17,792 nucleotides of DNA. Source: Propionibacteriaceae bacterium UBA6122. Its GTDB lineage: Bacteria; Actinomycetota; Actinomycetes; Propionibacteriales; Propionibacteriaceae. The stretch is taken from the NCBI GenBank assembly GCA_002428365.1, contig DIVW01000052.1:1-17792 (forward strand), given 5' to 3'. Positions 8,102-14,734 of this stretch are shown here, in pieces; position 1 is the stretch's first letter, and the number at the start of each line of letters is the position of its first letter. The notes under the pieces were generated by a model. The model had not been told where the DNA came from and did not search any database. It saw only the letters and a list, made by a program, of their open reading frames with translations. The position numbers and the translations under genes are program-made.

Positions 8102-8947
8102 ATGAAGAACAGTAACTACGCGGATTGGAAGCCGCGAGTGGTGGCACTCGATATCGACGGGACGATCGTTGATCACGAGGGAGTGCTACCCAATGAGATG
8201 CGTCGGACGATCCGGCGAATTGCGATGGCCGGGGTTCCGGTCGTCCTTACGACGGGGCGAAGCTGGCATGCCACTCGCCCGGTCTTTGAAGAACTTGAGC
8301 TGCCCCCGGGGCCGGCAATCTCCTCCAACGGAGCGGTAATCGCTCAGTTCCCACCTTTTGAACTACTCAGCGCCACCACCTTCGATCCGTCCGATGTGGT
8401 GGCGAAGGTGCTGCGCGAGCACCCCACTGCGGCCCTGGCCGCTGAGGTGGTCGGCACCGGCTATCGAGTCACCCAACCCTTCCCGGACGGCGAACTGTTC
8501 GGCGATATCGAGGTGGTCAGCCACGAGGAGTTGGCCGGTAGCGATGTCACTCGCATCGTGGTGCGCGATCCGAACTCCTCTGATGCGGAGTTCATCACCT
8601 TGGCCAACAAGCTTGGCCTGAAGGGGGTGAGCTACTTCGTCGGTTGGAGCGCCTGGCTCGACATCGCCCCAGCCGGGGTGAGTAAGGCCACCGGCCTGGC
8701 CGAAGTTGTCGGCGGGCTCGGTTTCACCGCGGCCGATGTGCTGGCTATTGGTGATGGTCGAAACGACATCGAGATGCTCGCCTGGGCCGGACGAGGGGTC
8801 GCCGTTGGCGACGCCTGCGCCGACGTCCAGGCGGTCGCTGACCATGTCACCGGCACTTTCGCCGATGGCGGCACGATCGAAGAGCTCGAACGCTGGTTTG
8901 GCCGCGCTCGCGCCGGGGCCCGCTCCCGGCTCGCCGCCATCGTCTGA
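8102..8947 (+). CDS. HAD-superfamily hydrolase, Cof type
   Basis: This is a predicted cytoplasmic phosphatase of the haloacid dehalogenase superfamily (Cof-like, type IIB cap); the substrate, probably a sugar phosphate or nucleotide, is unknown. In the 281 residues, motif I is VVALDIDGTI with nucleophile Asp17 and Asp19. Motif II is VVLTTGRS. The cap domain lies roughly between 85 and 190. Motif IV is LAIGDGRNDIEML, followed by GVAVGDA. A conserved Lys before motif IV (VSKATGLAEVV) serves as motif III. The start ATG 8102 lacks a good ribosome-binding site. A -10-like TACCCT at 8087-8092 would give an almost leaderless transcript. The gap before it (7990-8101) holds nothing else I can recognise. 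Confidence 0.9.
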   Translation: MKNSNYADWKPRVVALDIDGTIVDHEGVLPNEMRRTIRRIAMAGVPVVLTTGRSWHATRPVFEELELPPGPAISSNGAVIAQFPPFELLSATTFDPSDVVAKVLREHPTAALAAEVVGTGYRVTQPFPDGELFGDIEVVSHEELAGSDVTRIVVRDPNSSDAEFITLANKLGLKGVSYFVGWSAWLDIAPAGVSKATGLAEVVGGLGFTAADVLAIGDGRNDIEMLAWAGRGVAVGDACADVQAVADHVTGTFADGGTIEELERWFGRARAGARSRLAAIV

Positions 8948-8977
8948 CGCCACCTGCGCACGGGGACTGCGCAATTT

Positions 8978-9023
8978 GGGGACGGTTCCATTATGAGCAC
9001 TACGCAAATCTGGAACCGTCCCC
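8978..9023. repeat. Perfect 13-bp inverted repeat, REP-like
   Basis: The arms ggggacggttcca (8978-8990) and tggaaccgtcccc (9011-9023) are exact reverse complements separated by 20 bases. The sequence is followed by gttttga, so it might act as a weak terminator for the HAD gene 30 bases upstream. From memory, GGGGACGGTTCC-type palindromes recur in many bacterial genomes as REP-like elements mobilised by REP-associated tyrosine transposases. No transposase gene is present in this window. Confidence 0.8.
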
Positions 9024-9114
9024 GTTTTGAGCAGTTCGCTGGTCGGCCCGGCAGGCAGGTCCGCAGCAGCCAACCGCGTTACCCTGAGTCGATCACTCGT
9101 TCCAAGGGGCCAGA

Positions 9115-10461
9115 ATGACCGTGAATCCCTACCTTTACTCCCGCGAGCCGGAGTTCATCTCCGAGCTCAAGGACGGCACGGTCAAGCAGCTGAACCCGTT
9201 CAGCGGCACTGAGGTATGGACGGTCGCCGGCCGCGGAAACCGTCCGCTCGGCATCGCGCTACCTGAGGCAAAGCCCCTGGACGCGGCCAAGGACGGCCAC
9301 CATTGCGCCTTCTGTGCAGGGCGCAGTCTGGAAACCCCACCGGAGAAGTCCCGGGTGATTCATCACCCAAGCGGCGAGTGGGAGACCCGCTACCAAGTGC
9401 CAGCCGAACAGCTCAGCGCCACCGTCGCGGAGTTCCGTCGCATTCCCAACCTGTTCGAGATCCTCAGTTACGACTATTGGCACGCCAACTACGGCTACGA
9501 ACTGCCCGATCGAGTGCAACAGCGCAAAGCTTCCTACCTGGCCTCACCGGCCGGACGCGAACACGTCCTCAAGGTGATCGGCGCCAAGCTGCGCGCTGGC
9601 GGCAAGACCGAGGCCGAAATCGCCGCCATGGGCACCGAGGCCCAGATCGAGGCGGCGTCCGGTTTCTTCGGGGGCGGCCATGACGTGATCGTGGCCCGGC
9701 GGCACTTCATCGATGGCGCCACCGACACCACCCAACTCTCCTCTTCCGGCACGCTGACGCCGGAGGAGCACTATCGCTTCTTCGCCTTCACGGTGGAATC
9801 GATGGCCGGCCTGTTCACCCTGAACCGATACGCCCGCTACGTGGCCGTGTTCCAAAACTGGCTGCGTCCGGCCGGGGCGTCCTTCGATCACCTGCACAAG
9901 CAGTTGGTCGCTATCGATGAGCGTGGCGTCCAGCATGAGCAGGCGATGCACCGGCTGCGTACGAACCCGAATATCTACAACGAATACGGGCCCAACTACG
10001 CCGCCTATCACAACCTGGTGTTGGCCGAGAGTGAGCATGCGATCGCCTTCGCCGGCTTCGGTCACCGCTACCCGACCATTGAGATCTACTCCAAGTCAGA
10101 GGCGTGTGACCCTTGGAACCACACCGAGGACGAGCTGCGGGGCATGGCCGACATGGTGCACGCCATGCATGCGGCCACCGGGGTGGAGGTGCCGTGCAAT
10201 GAGGAGTGGCACTACCGTCCGGTCGATTCGGACCTGCCGATGCCCTGGCGGGTGATGCTGAAGTGGCGGACGTCCACCGTGGCCGGCTTCGAGGGCGCTA
10301 CCAAGATCTATCTGAACACCGTCGGGCCGTATCAGCTGCGCGATCTGGTGGTGCCGCGGTTGTTCAACCTGCGCGATGAGGGCCTGATGGCCCCGATGCA
10401 GATCGCCACCGAGGCCGCCTGTCGGCCCAACTCGCTGCTGTATCGGGCCAATCGCAGCTGA
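9115..10461 (+). CDS. DUF4921 protein, galactose-1-phosphate uridylyltransferase-like
   Basis: This predicted cytoplasmic protein of 448 residues belongs to what I recognise as the DUF4921 family and resembles the GalT branch of the HIT superfamily. A CxxC pair (Cys64, Cys67 in HHCAFCAGR) matches the zinc site of GalT-type enzymes. FDHLHKQ at 257-263 gives an HxHxQ active site with His261 in the position of the nucleophile that forms the nucleotidyl-enzyme intermediate. NWLRPAGASFDHLH just before it is also GalT-like. The reaction is therefore inferred to be nucleotidyl transfer or hydrolysis on a sugar or nucleotide, but no substrate can be named and a galactose role is not supported by neighbours. 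The ATG at 9115 has AAGGGG at 9104-9109, and a -10-like TACCCT lies at 9080-9085. Confidence 0.8.
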   Translation: MTVNPYLYSREPEFISELKDGTVKQLNPFSGTEVWTVAGRGNRPLGIALPEAKPLDAAKDGHHCAFCAGRSLETPPEKSRVIHHPSGEWETRYQVPAEQLSATVAEFRRIPNLFEILSYDYWHANYGYELPDRVQQRKASYLASPAGREHVLKVIGAKLRAGGKTEAEIAAMGTEAQIEAASGFFGGGHDVIVARRHFIDGATDTTQLSSSGTLTPEEHYRFFAFTVESMAGLFTLNRYARYVAVFQNWLRPAGASFDHLHKQLVAIDERGVQHEQAMHRLRTNPNIYNEYGPNYAAYHNLVLAESEHAIAFAGFGHRYPTIEIYSKSEACDPWNHTEDELRGMADMVHAMHAATGVEVPCNEEWHYRPVDSDLPMPWRVMLKWRTSTVAGFEGATKIYLNTVGPYQLRDLVVPRLFNLRDEGLMAPMQIATEAACRPNSLLYRANRS

Positions 10462-10484
10462 GTCTTGTTGTCAGCGACGGCGGT

Positions 10485-10490
10485 TATGGT
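10485..10490 (+). promoter_or_regulatory. Candidate -10 box of a leaderless promoter for the ABC exporter operon
   Basis: TATGGT ends six bases before the GTG at 10497 with no ribosome-binding site between them, the same arrangement as for the nitroreductase gene and serS. It lies in the 35-base gap after the DUF4921 gene. No convincing -35 was found. Confidence 0.5.
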
Positions 10491-10496
10491 GATCTG

Positions 10497-11417
10497 GTGT
10501 CAGTGATCGAAGCTACCCAGCTCACCAAGGTCTACGGCGAACTGCGGGCCGTCGATGCCGTTTCGTTCCAGGTTGCCCCTGGCGAGTCTTTCGGCCTGTT
10601 GGGTCCCAACGGTGCGGGGAAGTCCACCGCCATGCGAATGATCGGTGGGACGTCGCTGCGCACCTCCGGCAGTCTGCTGGTCAACGGTCTGGATCCGGAG
10701 ACCCACGGCCCCGAGGTGCGCGCCAGCCTCGGTGTCGTTCCGCAGACCGACAATCTGGATACCGAGCTCAACGCCCGCGACAACCTGATCATGTATGGCC
10801 GCTACTTCGGTCTGCCGTATTCCTACCTACGGCCCAAGGCTGAGGAGCTGTTGCAGTTCGCCCAGCTCACCGAGAAGGCGACCGAAAAAGTCGACAACCT
10901 CTCCGGCGGCATGAAACGCCGGCTCACCATCGCGCGCGCTCTGGTGAATGAACCGTCGGTGCTCCTACTGGACGAACCCACCACCGGCCTTGACCCCCAG
11001 GCTCGCCACATCTTGTGGGATCGGCTGTTTCGACTCAAGGAGCAGGGCGTGACCCTGATCGTCACCACCCACTTCATGGACGAGGCCGAGCAGCTTTGCG
11101 ACCGGCTGCTCGTGATGGACCACGGCCAAATCGTGGCCGAGGGCAGCCCAGCCGCCCTCATCCAGCAGTACTCCACCAGGGAGGTGCTGGAGTTGCGGTT
11201 CGGCTCAGATCGCAATGCCGCTTTGGTTGAACGACTGCGGGGCTACGCCGACAGCATCGAGGCGCTGCCTGATCGCCTCTTGCTCTACACCGCCGATGGT
11301 GAGGCTGTGCTGGCCCGGGTGCGCGCGGACGGGTTGGATCCGGTCACTTCACTGGTGCGCCGGGCATCCCTTGAAGATGTGTTCCTGCGCCTGACCGGAC
11401 GGAGCCTCATTGACTGA
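10497..11417 (+). CDS. ABC-2 type exporter ATP-binding protein (NodI/DrrA-like)
   Basis: This is the ATPase of an ABC-2 exporter. The 306 residues contain Walker A GPNGAGKS (36-43), the Q-loop region VVPQTDNLD, signature LSGGMKRR, Walker B VLLLDEPTTGLDP, and the H-loop in IVTTHFMDEAEQLCDRLLVM. A C-terminal extension of about 80 residues after the core ATPase fold is typical of the DrrA/NodI group. Transport substrate cannot be predicted; relatives export drugs, polyketides or lipo-oligosaccharides. The start is GTG 10497, supported by the -10 box six bases upstream and by the usual VIEATQLTKVYG opening. The stop overlaps the TTG start of the first permease by eight bases. Confidence 0.94.
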   Translation: MSVIEATQLTKVYGELRAVDAVSFQVAPGESFGLLGPNGAGKSTAMRMIGGTSLRTSGSLLVNGLDPETHGPEVRASLGVVPQTDNLDTELNARDNLIMYGRYFGLPYSYLRPKAEELLQFAQLTEKATEKVDNLSGGMKRRLTIARALVNEPSVLLLDEPTTGLDPQARHILWDRLFRLKEQGVTLIVTTHFMDEAEQLCDRLLVMDHGQIVAEGSPAALIQQYSTREVLELRFGSDRNAALVERLRGYADSIEALPDRLLLYTADGEAVLARVRADGLDPVTSLVRRASLEDVFLRLTGRSLID

Positions 11418-12312
11418 ACGGGTAGACCCTGCCGGCCGCAGGATGACCGAAGGGCTCGACCCCATCGGCCTCGATTTCAACGCCCTGGCCTATTCCGGCC
11501 GGGCGCTCAGCTCTGCCCACCAGGCCCAAAACGTCCAGCGGTGGGGTTGGTGGTACCAGGCCGAGTGGCGGCTGCTGGGAATGAAGGCCTATTGGACTTC
11601 GATCCTCGGCTCGGCCGTGCTGACCCCGCTGCTGTATGTGCTCGCGATGGGAATCGGCCTGGGGGCTTTGGTCGATTCGTCCAGCGGCGGCGTCGAGGGC
11701 GTTCCCTACCTGACCTTCGTCGCACCGGGTCTGCTGGTGGCCACTGTGGTGATGTCGTCGGTGAACGAGTTGACCTTTCCGGTGATGGGCGGCTTCAAGT
11801 GGCAGAAGCTCTACTTCGCCCGCGCCGCTACCGCAGCCACGCCAAGCCAGGTGGCGGTCGGTGAACTGCTGGCGGTTGGCGTTCGGATGTTGGCTGAGGC
11901 GGCCCTGTTCTGGATCGTGCTAGTGGCCCTTGGCGCCGTTGATCCGAGGTGGTCTTGGCTGATGATCGGCATCGCCGCACTCGCCGGAATGGCCTTCGGC
12001 GCACCCCTGGCCAGCTACTCGGCAACCCTTGAAGACGAAGGCTTCGAGTTTTCGATGATTCAGCGCTTCGTGGTGATGCCGATGTTCCTGTTTGCTGGCA
12101 CCTTCTACCCCCTGGATTCAATGCCGCTCTACCTGCAATGGATTGGCTGGATCTCCCCGATGTGGCACGGGACGCAGCTATCCCGCGCGGTCGCCTTTGG
12201 GCTGCCCCTGACCAGCTGGGAAGTGGCAATGCACTTGGGCTTCCTCGTCATCCTGCTGGTTGCTGGCATCGCCTTGACGGTCCGCAACTTCACTCGGAGG
12301 TTGAGCCGATGA
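11410..12312 (+). CDS. ABC-2 type exporter permease 1
   Basis: This is an integral membrane subunit of the exporter, 300 residues with about six hydrophobic helices spread between residue 60 and 295. The ABC-2 family features include LTPLLYVLAMGIGLGALV in the first helix and MPMFLFAGTFYPLDSMP near the last extracellular loop, followed by WISPMWHGTQLSRA. I place the start at TTG 11410, which has GGAG five bases upstream and overlaps the ATPase stop. The alternative is ATG 11443, which lacks a suitably spaced ribosome-binding site. The first 18 residues carry an odd near-duplication, MTERVDPAG then MTEGLDPIG. Its end overlaps permease 2 by ATGA, so the three subunits are coupled. Confidence 0.9.
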   Translation: MTERVDPAGRRMTEGLDPIGLDFNALAYSGRALSSAHQAQNVQRWGWWYQAEWRLLGMKAYWTSILGSAVLTPLLYVLAMGIGLGALVDSSSGGVEGVPYLTFVAPGLLVATVVMSSVNELTFPVMGGFKWQKLYFARAATAATPSQVAVGELLAVGVRMLAEAALFWIVLVALGAVDPRWSWLMIGIAALAGMAFGAPLASYSATLEDEGFEFSMIQRFVVMPMFLFAGTFYPLDSMPLYLQWIGWISPMWHGTQLSRAVAFGLPLTSWEVAMHLGFLVILLVAGIALTVRNFTRRLSR

Positions 12313-13130
12313 CCACGCTGATCCGAAACCGGCCTGGCGTCCGCGCCTGGCTGGCAGCCAATTCCTCAGGGAACACCGGCGCGGTGATCGGGCGCGGCTT
12401 CAAAGTGATCCGCAATCAGAACTGGATGATCATCGTCTCCGGCTTCTTCGAGCCGGTGTTCTACCTGCTCAGCATGGGCATCGGCCTTGGGGCCCTGATC
12501 GGCACCGTGACCGGCCCTGGGGGCCACCAGATCTCCTATGCCGCCTATATTGCGCCCGCACTCCTGGCTACCTCGGCGATGAACGGCGCGATCTACGACT
12601 CCACCTGGAATGTCTTCTTCAAGTTGCGGTTCGCCAAGCTCTACGAAGGCATGTTGGCCACCTCGCTCGGTCCCTTGGACGTGGCCGCCGGGGAGATCTT
12701 CATGGCCCTGTTCCGCGGGCTTCTCTACGCTGTCGGCTTCACGGTGGTGATCGCGGCGATGGGTCTGACTACCAGCTGGTGGGCGCTGGCGATGATCCCG
12801 GTTGCGCTGCTGATCGCGCTGGGTTTCGCAGCTATCGGCATGGCGCTGACCAGCTACTTCACGACCTTTCAACAAATGGATTGGATCAACATCGCGCTGT
12901 TGCCGATGTTCATGTTCTCGGCGACCTTGTTTCCGATCGAGGCGTTTCCTGAGGTGGTGCAGTGGTTCATCATGACGCTGCCGCTGTGGCATGGCGTCGA
13001 GTTGATGCGACAGCTCTCGGTGGGCCACTGGGACGCGTCCACCGCCGTCCATCTGACCTATTTTGTGGCGATGTCGGTGCTCGGGGTGGCCTTCGCCACC
13101 CGGAGGCTGCGGACGCTGTTCCTGCGTTGA
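12309..13130 (+). CDS. ABC-2 type exporter permease 2
   Basis: This is the second membrane subunit of the same exporter, 273 residues with about six hydrophobic helices. It is a diverged paralogue of permease 1: FYLLSMGIGLGALIG aligns with LYVLAMGIGLGALV, and LPMFMFSATLFPIEAFP aligns with MPMFLFAGTFYPLDSMP. A NodJ/DrrB-type heterodimer with permease 1 and a dimer of the ATPase is the simplest model. The start is ATG 12309, which overlaps the permease 1 stop as ATGA; the open frame upstream to 12138 is only a read-through in another frame of permease 1. The 37-base gap that follows carries the next gene's ribosome-binding site. Confidence 0.92.
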   Translation: MTTLIRNRPGVRAWLAANSSGNTGAVIGRGFKVIRNQNWMIIVSGFFEPVFYLLSMGIGLGALIGTVTGPGGHQISYAAYIAPALLATSAMNGAIYDSTWNVFFKLRFAKLYEGMLATSLGPLDVAAGEIFMALFRGLLYAVGFTVVIAAMGLTTSWWALAMIPVALLIALGFAAIGMALTSYFTTFQQMDWINIALLPMFMFSATLFPIEAFPEVVQWFIMTLPLWHGVELMRQLSVGHWDASTAVHLTYFVAMSVLGVAFATRRLRTLFLR

Positions 13131-13167
13131 GCCCGGTAGCGGACTATCTTCATTCCGGAGGTGGACG

Positions 13168-13902
13168 ATGATCGCGATCGTGGCAGCAATGCCGCAGGAG
13201 TTGGCAGCAATCTTGGCGGCCGCACACGCTGAAGGCGAGGTGCGCACTGAAATGGTGGCTGGCCGTCAGTTGCGCCGGGCCACCTTGGCTGGCCGCGACG
13301 TGGTGTTGGCACTGTCTGGGGTTGGCAAAGCCGCAGCCGCGGCTACTGCGGCCCTACTTGCCGAGCGGGCTGAGGCCATGATCATGGTCGGCACCGCTGG
13401 TGGCTTGGGGGCCACGGTCAATCCCGGTGACGTGGTGGTAGCTACCGAGCTGTTGCAGCATGACTTCGATGCCCGCCCGCTTTGGGATCGCTGGGTGTCG
13501 CCGTCCATCGGCTTGGCACGGGTGCCGGCCGACCCCGCGCTCGCTGAGGCGCTGTTTGCCGCCGCCGAACTGGTGTGTGCGCAACACCGTCCCGATTTGG
13601 CCGCCCTCGGGCTCGGCGTGCCGCAGGTCCACCGCGGGTTGGTGATCTCCGGGGACGTGTTCGTGGCCACCGCTGAGGCCTCGGCGAAGCTGCAGGCAGA
13701 GCTCCCTGAGGCGCTCGCGGTCGAGATGGAAGGCGCAGCGCTGGCCCAGATCTGCTACACCGCCGGGGTGCCATTCGCGGTGGCTCGCACGGTTTCTGAT
13801 CGCGCCGATCATGATGCCGCCCTCGACTTCCCGAAGTTCTTGGACGGAGTGGCCGCGCCCTACGCTCACGATCTGGTGCTGGCGGCCCTGGCGCGGCTTT
13901 GA
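13168..13902 (+). CDS. mtnN: 5'-methylthioadenosine/S-adenosylhomocysteine nucleosidase family protein
   Basis: This is a predicted purine nucleoside hydrolase of the phosphorylase superfamily that cleaves MTA or SAH to adenine and a ribose product, feeding methionine salvage. The 244 residues begin MIAIVAAMPQEL, where the Glu in MPQE is the family's catalytic acid. They continue with LSGVGKAAAAATA, MIMVGTAGGLG and GDVVVATELLQHDFDA. The nucleoside-binding VEMEGAALAQ and catalytic Asp in ARTVSDRAD are both present. ATG 13168 was chosen because it directly precedes the conserved beta strand and has a GGAGG ribosome-binding site at 13157-13161. The longer frame from 13063 overlaps permease 2 and is rejected. 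A futalosine hydrolase (menaquinone pathway) remains possible since the families are close. Confidence 0.85.
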   Translation: MIAIVAAMPQELAAILAAAHAEGEVRTEMVAGRQLRRATLAGRDVVLALSGVGKAAAAATAALLAERAEAMIMVGTAGGLGATVNPGDVVVATELLQHDFDARPLWDRWVSPSIGLARVPADPALAEALFAAAELVCAQHRPDLAALGLGVPQVHRGLVISGDVFVATAEASAKLQAELPEALAVEMEGAALAQICYTAGVPFAVARTVSDRADHDAALDFPKFLDGVAAPYAHDLVLAALARL

Positions 13903-13911
13903 CCCAAGAGG

Positions 13912-13969
13912 CAGTTCCCTGAGCCCGTCGAAGGGTGGCCAGCTTCAGTTCCCTGAGCTCGTCGAAGGG
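13912..13969. repeat. Two direct copies of a 24-bp REP-like repeat
   Basis: Copies at 13912-13935 and 13946-13969 differ at one position: both read cagttccctgagc, then c or t, then cgtcgaaggg. Start-to-start spacing is 34 bases. Each copy is a partial palindrome (ccct...aggg), and the reverse complement, CCCTTCGAC-GAGCTCAGGG, is of a type I recall as a common dispersed repeat in GC-rich genomes. The rest of the 158-base gap (13903-14060) between the convergent genes shows nothing else I can name. Confidence 0.85.
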
Positions 13970-14060
13970 CAGGTGAGCCCAACGACCGCACGAGCTCAAG
14001 ATTTGCGATGCTGCAGACGCCGGTCACTTCGGCACCGTACGCCTTCCTTCATCATTCTCC

Positions 14061-14558
14061 TCAGGAGTGGGTGTGATGTAGCAATCGGTCCGCCGTCGCG
14101 ACAGCTGCAGCGTCGGAGTGCGTTCGGGGCCAGGTCCAGGCGGAGCGCAGGATGAAGGCCAGGATCAGCACCTCAACTCCGATGGTGAGGGCGTAGTAGA
14201 AGGCATAGTCCCAGGTCGCCCCTGCCACGTTGAACACCATGACGGGGATGTACAGCGATGCAACGACGAGGTTCGTGGCGCGGTTCACCCGGGCCGGCAG
14301 CGTCATGGAGAGCAGCACCATCAGGGCCGGGATCGCGATGACCACGAAGAAGGTGGACATCAATGTCCCGCTGATTTCGAACGCAAAGATGTCGCCACCC
14401 CGGATTACGTCGATTTCGCCGGGCTGGTAGAGGTGGAAGTAGTCGATGTAGATGACCAGGAACATGAGGCTGGTCCAGGCTGCCGCGAGCTTGGCTTGCA
14501 CCGGGATCTGCGGCTCCCTCAAAGCGCTCTTGATGGGTTCACGTTGGGTTCGGTTCAT
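14061..14558 (-). CDS. DUF6326-like four-helix membrane protein
   Basis: This is a 165-residue integral membrane protein of unknown function that I recognise as resembling the DUF6326 family. It has four predicted helices at about 22-44, 64-87, 94-114 and 118-139. The motif VIYIDYFHLYQPG sits at the end of helix 1, and a short polar loop with EIDVIRGGDI precedes helix 2. The C-terminus is soluble and His-rich. The start is the ATG at 14558 (minus), with an AGGAG ribosome-binding site 7-11 bases upstream. A longer frame reaching 14669 passes through the operator palindromes and is rejected. The gene diverges from a tetR gene, and a predicted promoter with three palindromes lies between, so it is the likely repressed target. 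Function is unknown. Confidence 0.82.
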   Translation of the reverse strand: MNRTQREPIKSALREPQIPVQAKLAAAWTSLMFLVIYIDYFHLYQPGEIDVIRGGDIFAFEISGTLMSTFFVVIAIPALMVLLSMTLPARVNRATNLVVASLYIPVMVFNVAGATWDYAFYYALTIGVEVLILAFILRSAWTWPRTHSDAAAVATADRLLHHTHS

Positions 14559-14652
14559 GTTCTTGCTCCTTCGTTCGGTTGGTGAGCCGGTCCGCAAGAC
14601 AGCGGTGGCTGGTGCACGGGTGGCGCTGTGGGGTAGGGACACCCGATCCTCT

Positions 14653-14701
14653 CGTACGCTGTACGGCACCCGTACGCTGTACGATAGGCGTACGATGTAC
14701 G
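14653..14701. promoter_or_regulatory. Array of three 13-bp palindromic operators, 18-bp period
   Basis: Copies lie at 14653-14665, 14671-14683 and 14689-14701. The first two are cgtacgctgtacg and the third is cgtacgatgtacg. Each is a perfect 5-3-5 palindrome (CGTAC-N3-GTACG), and the starts are exactly 18 bases apart. The array lies in the 176-base divergent region between the DUF6326-like gene and tetR. It overlaps the predicted minus-strand promoter, as expected for operators of the adjacent TetR protein. Confidence 0.85.
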
Positions 14702-14710
14702 AACTGTCAA
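14681..14710 (-). promoter_or_regulatory. Predicted promoter of the DUF6326-like gene
   Basis: On the minus strand a consensus TTGACA (-35, 14710 to 14705) is followed after 18 bases by TATCGT (-10, 14686 to 14681). The third palindrome (14689-14701) fills the spacer and the second (14671-14683) overlaps the -10, so bound repressor would block polymerase. The untranslated leader to the ATG at 14558 would be about 115 bases. Confidence 0.65.
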
Positions 14711-14734
14711 GGCCACGATTGAAGGGACACCGCC

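Noticed and set aside
12138..12308. Upstream extension of permease 2
   Set aside because: It lies entirely within permease 1 in a different frame; ATG 12309 overlaps the stop as ATGA and starts a normal ABC-2 N-terminus.
13063..13167. Upstream extension of the nucleosidase gene
   Set aside because: It overlaps permease 2 coding sequence; ATG 13168 has a GGAGG site and matches the family start.
14118..14585. Plus-strand frame of 155 codons opposite the DUF6326-like gene
   Set aside because: Translation is Gly/Asp/His-rich with no hydrophobic structure; the minus strand encodes four clean membrane helices with a good ribosome-binding site.
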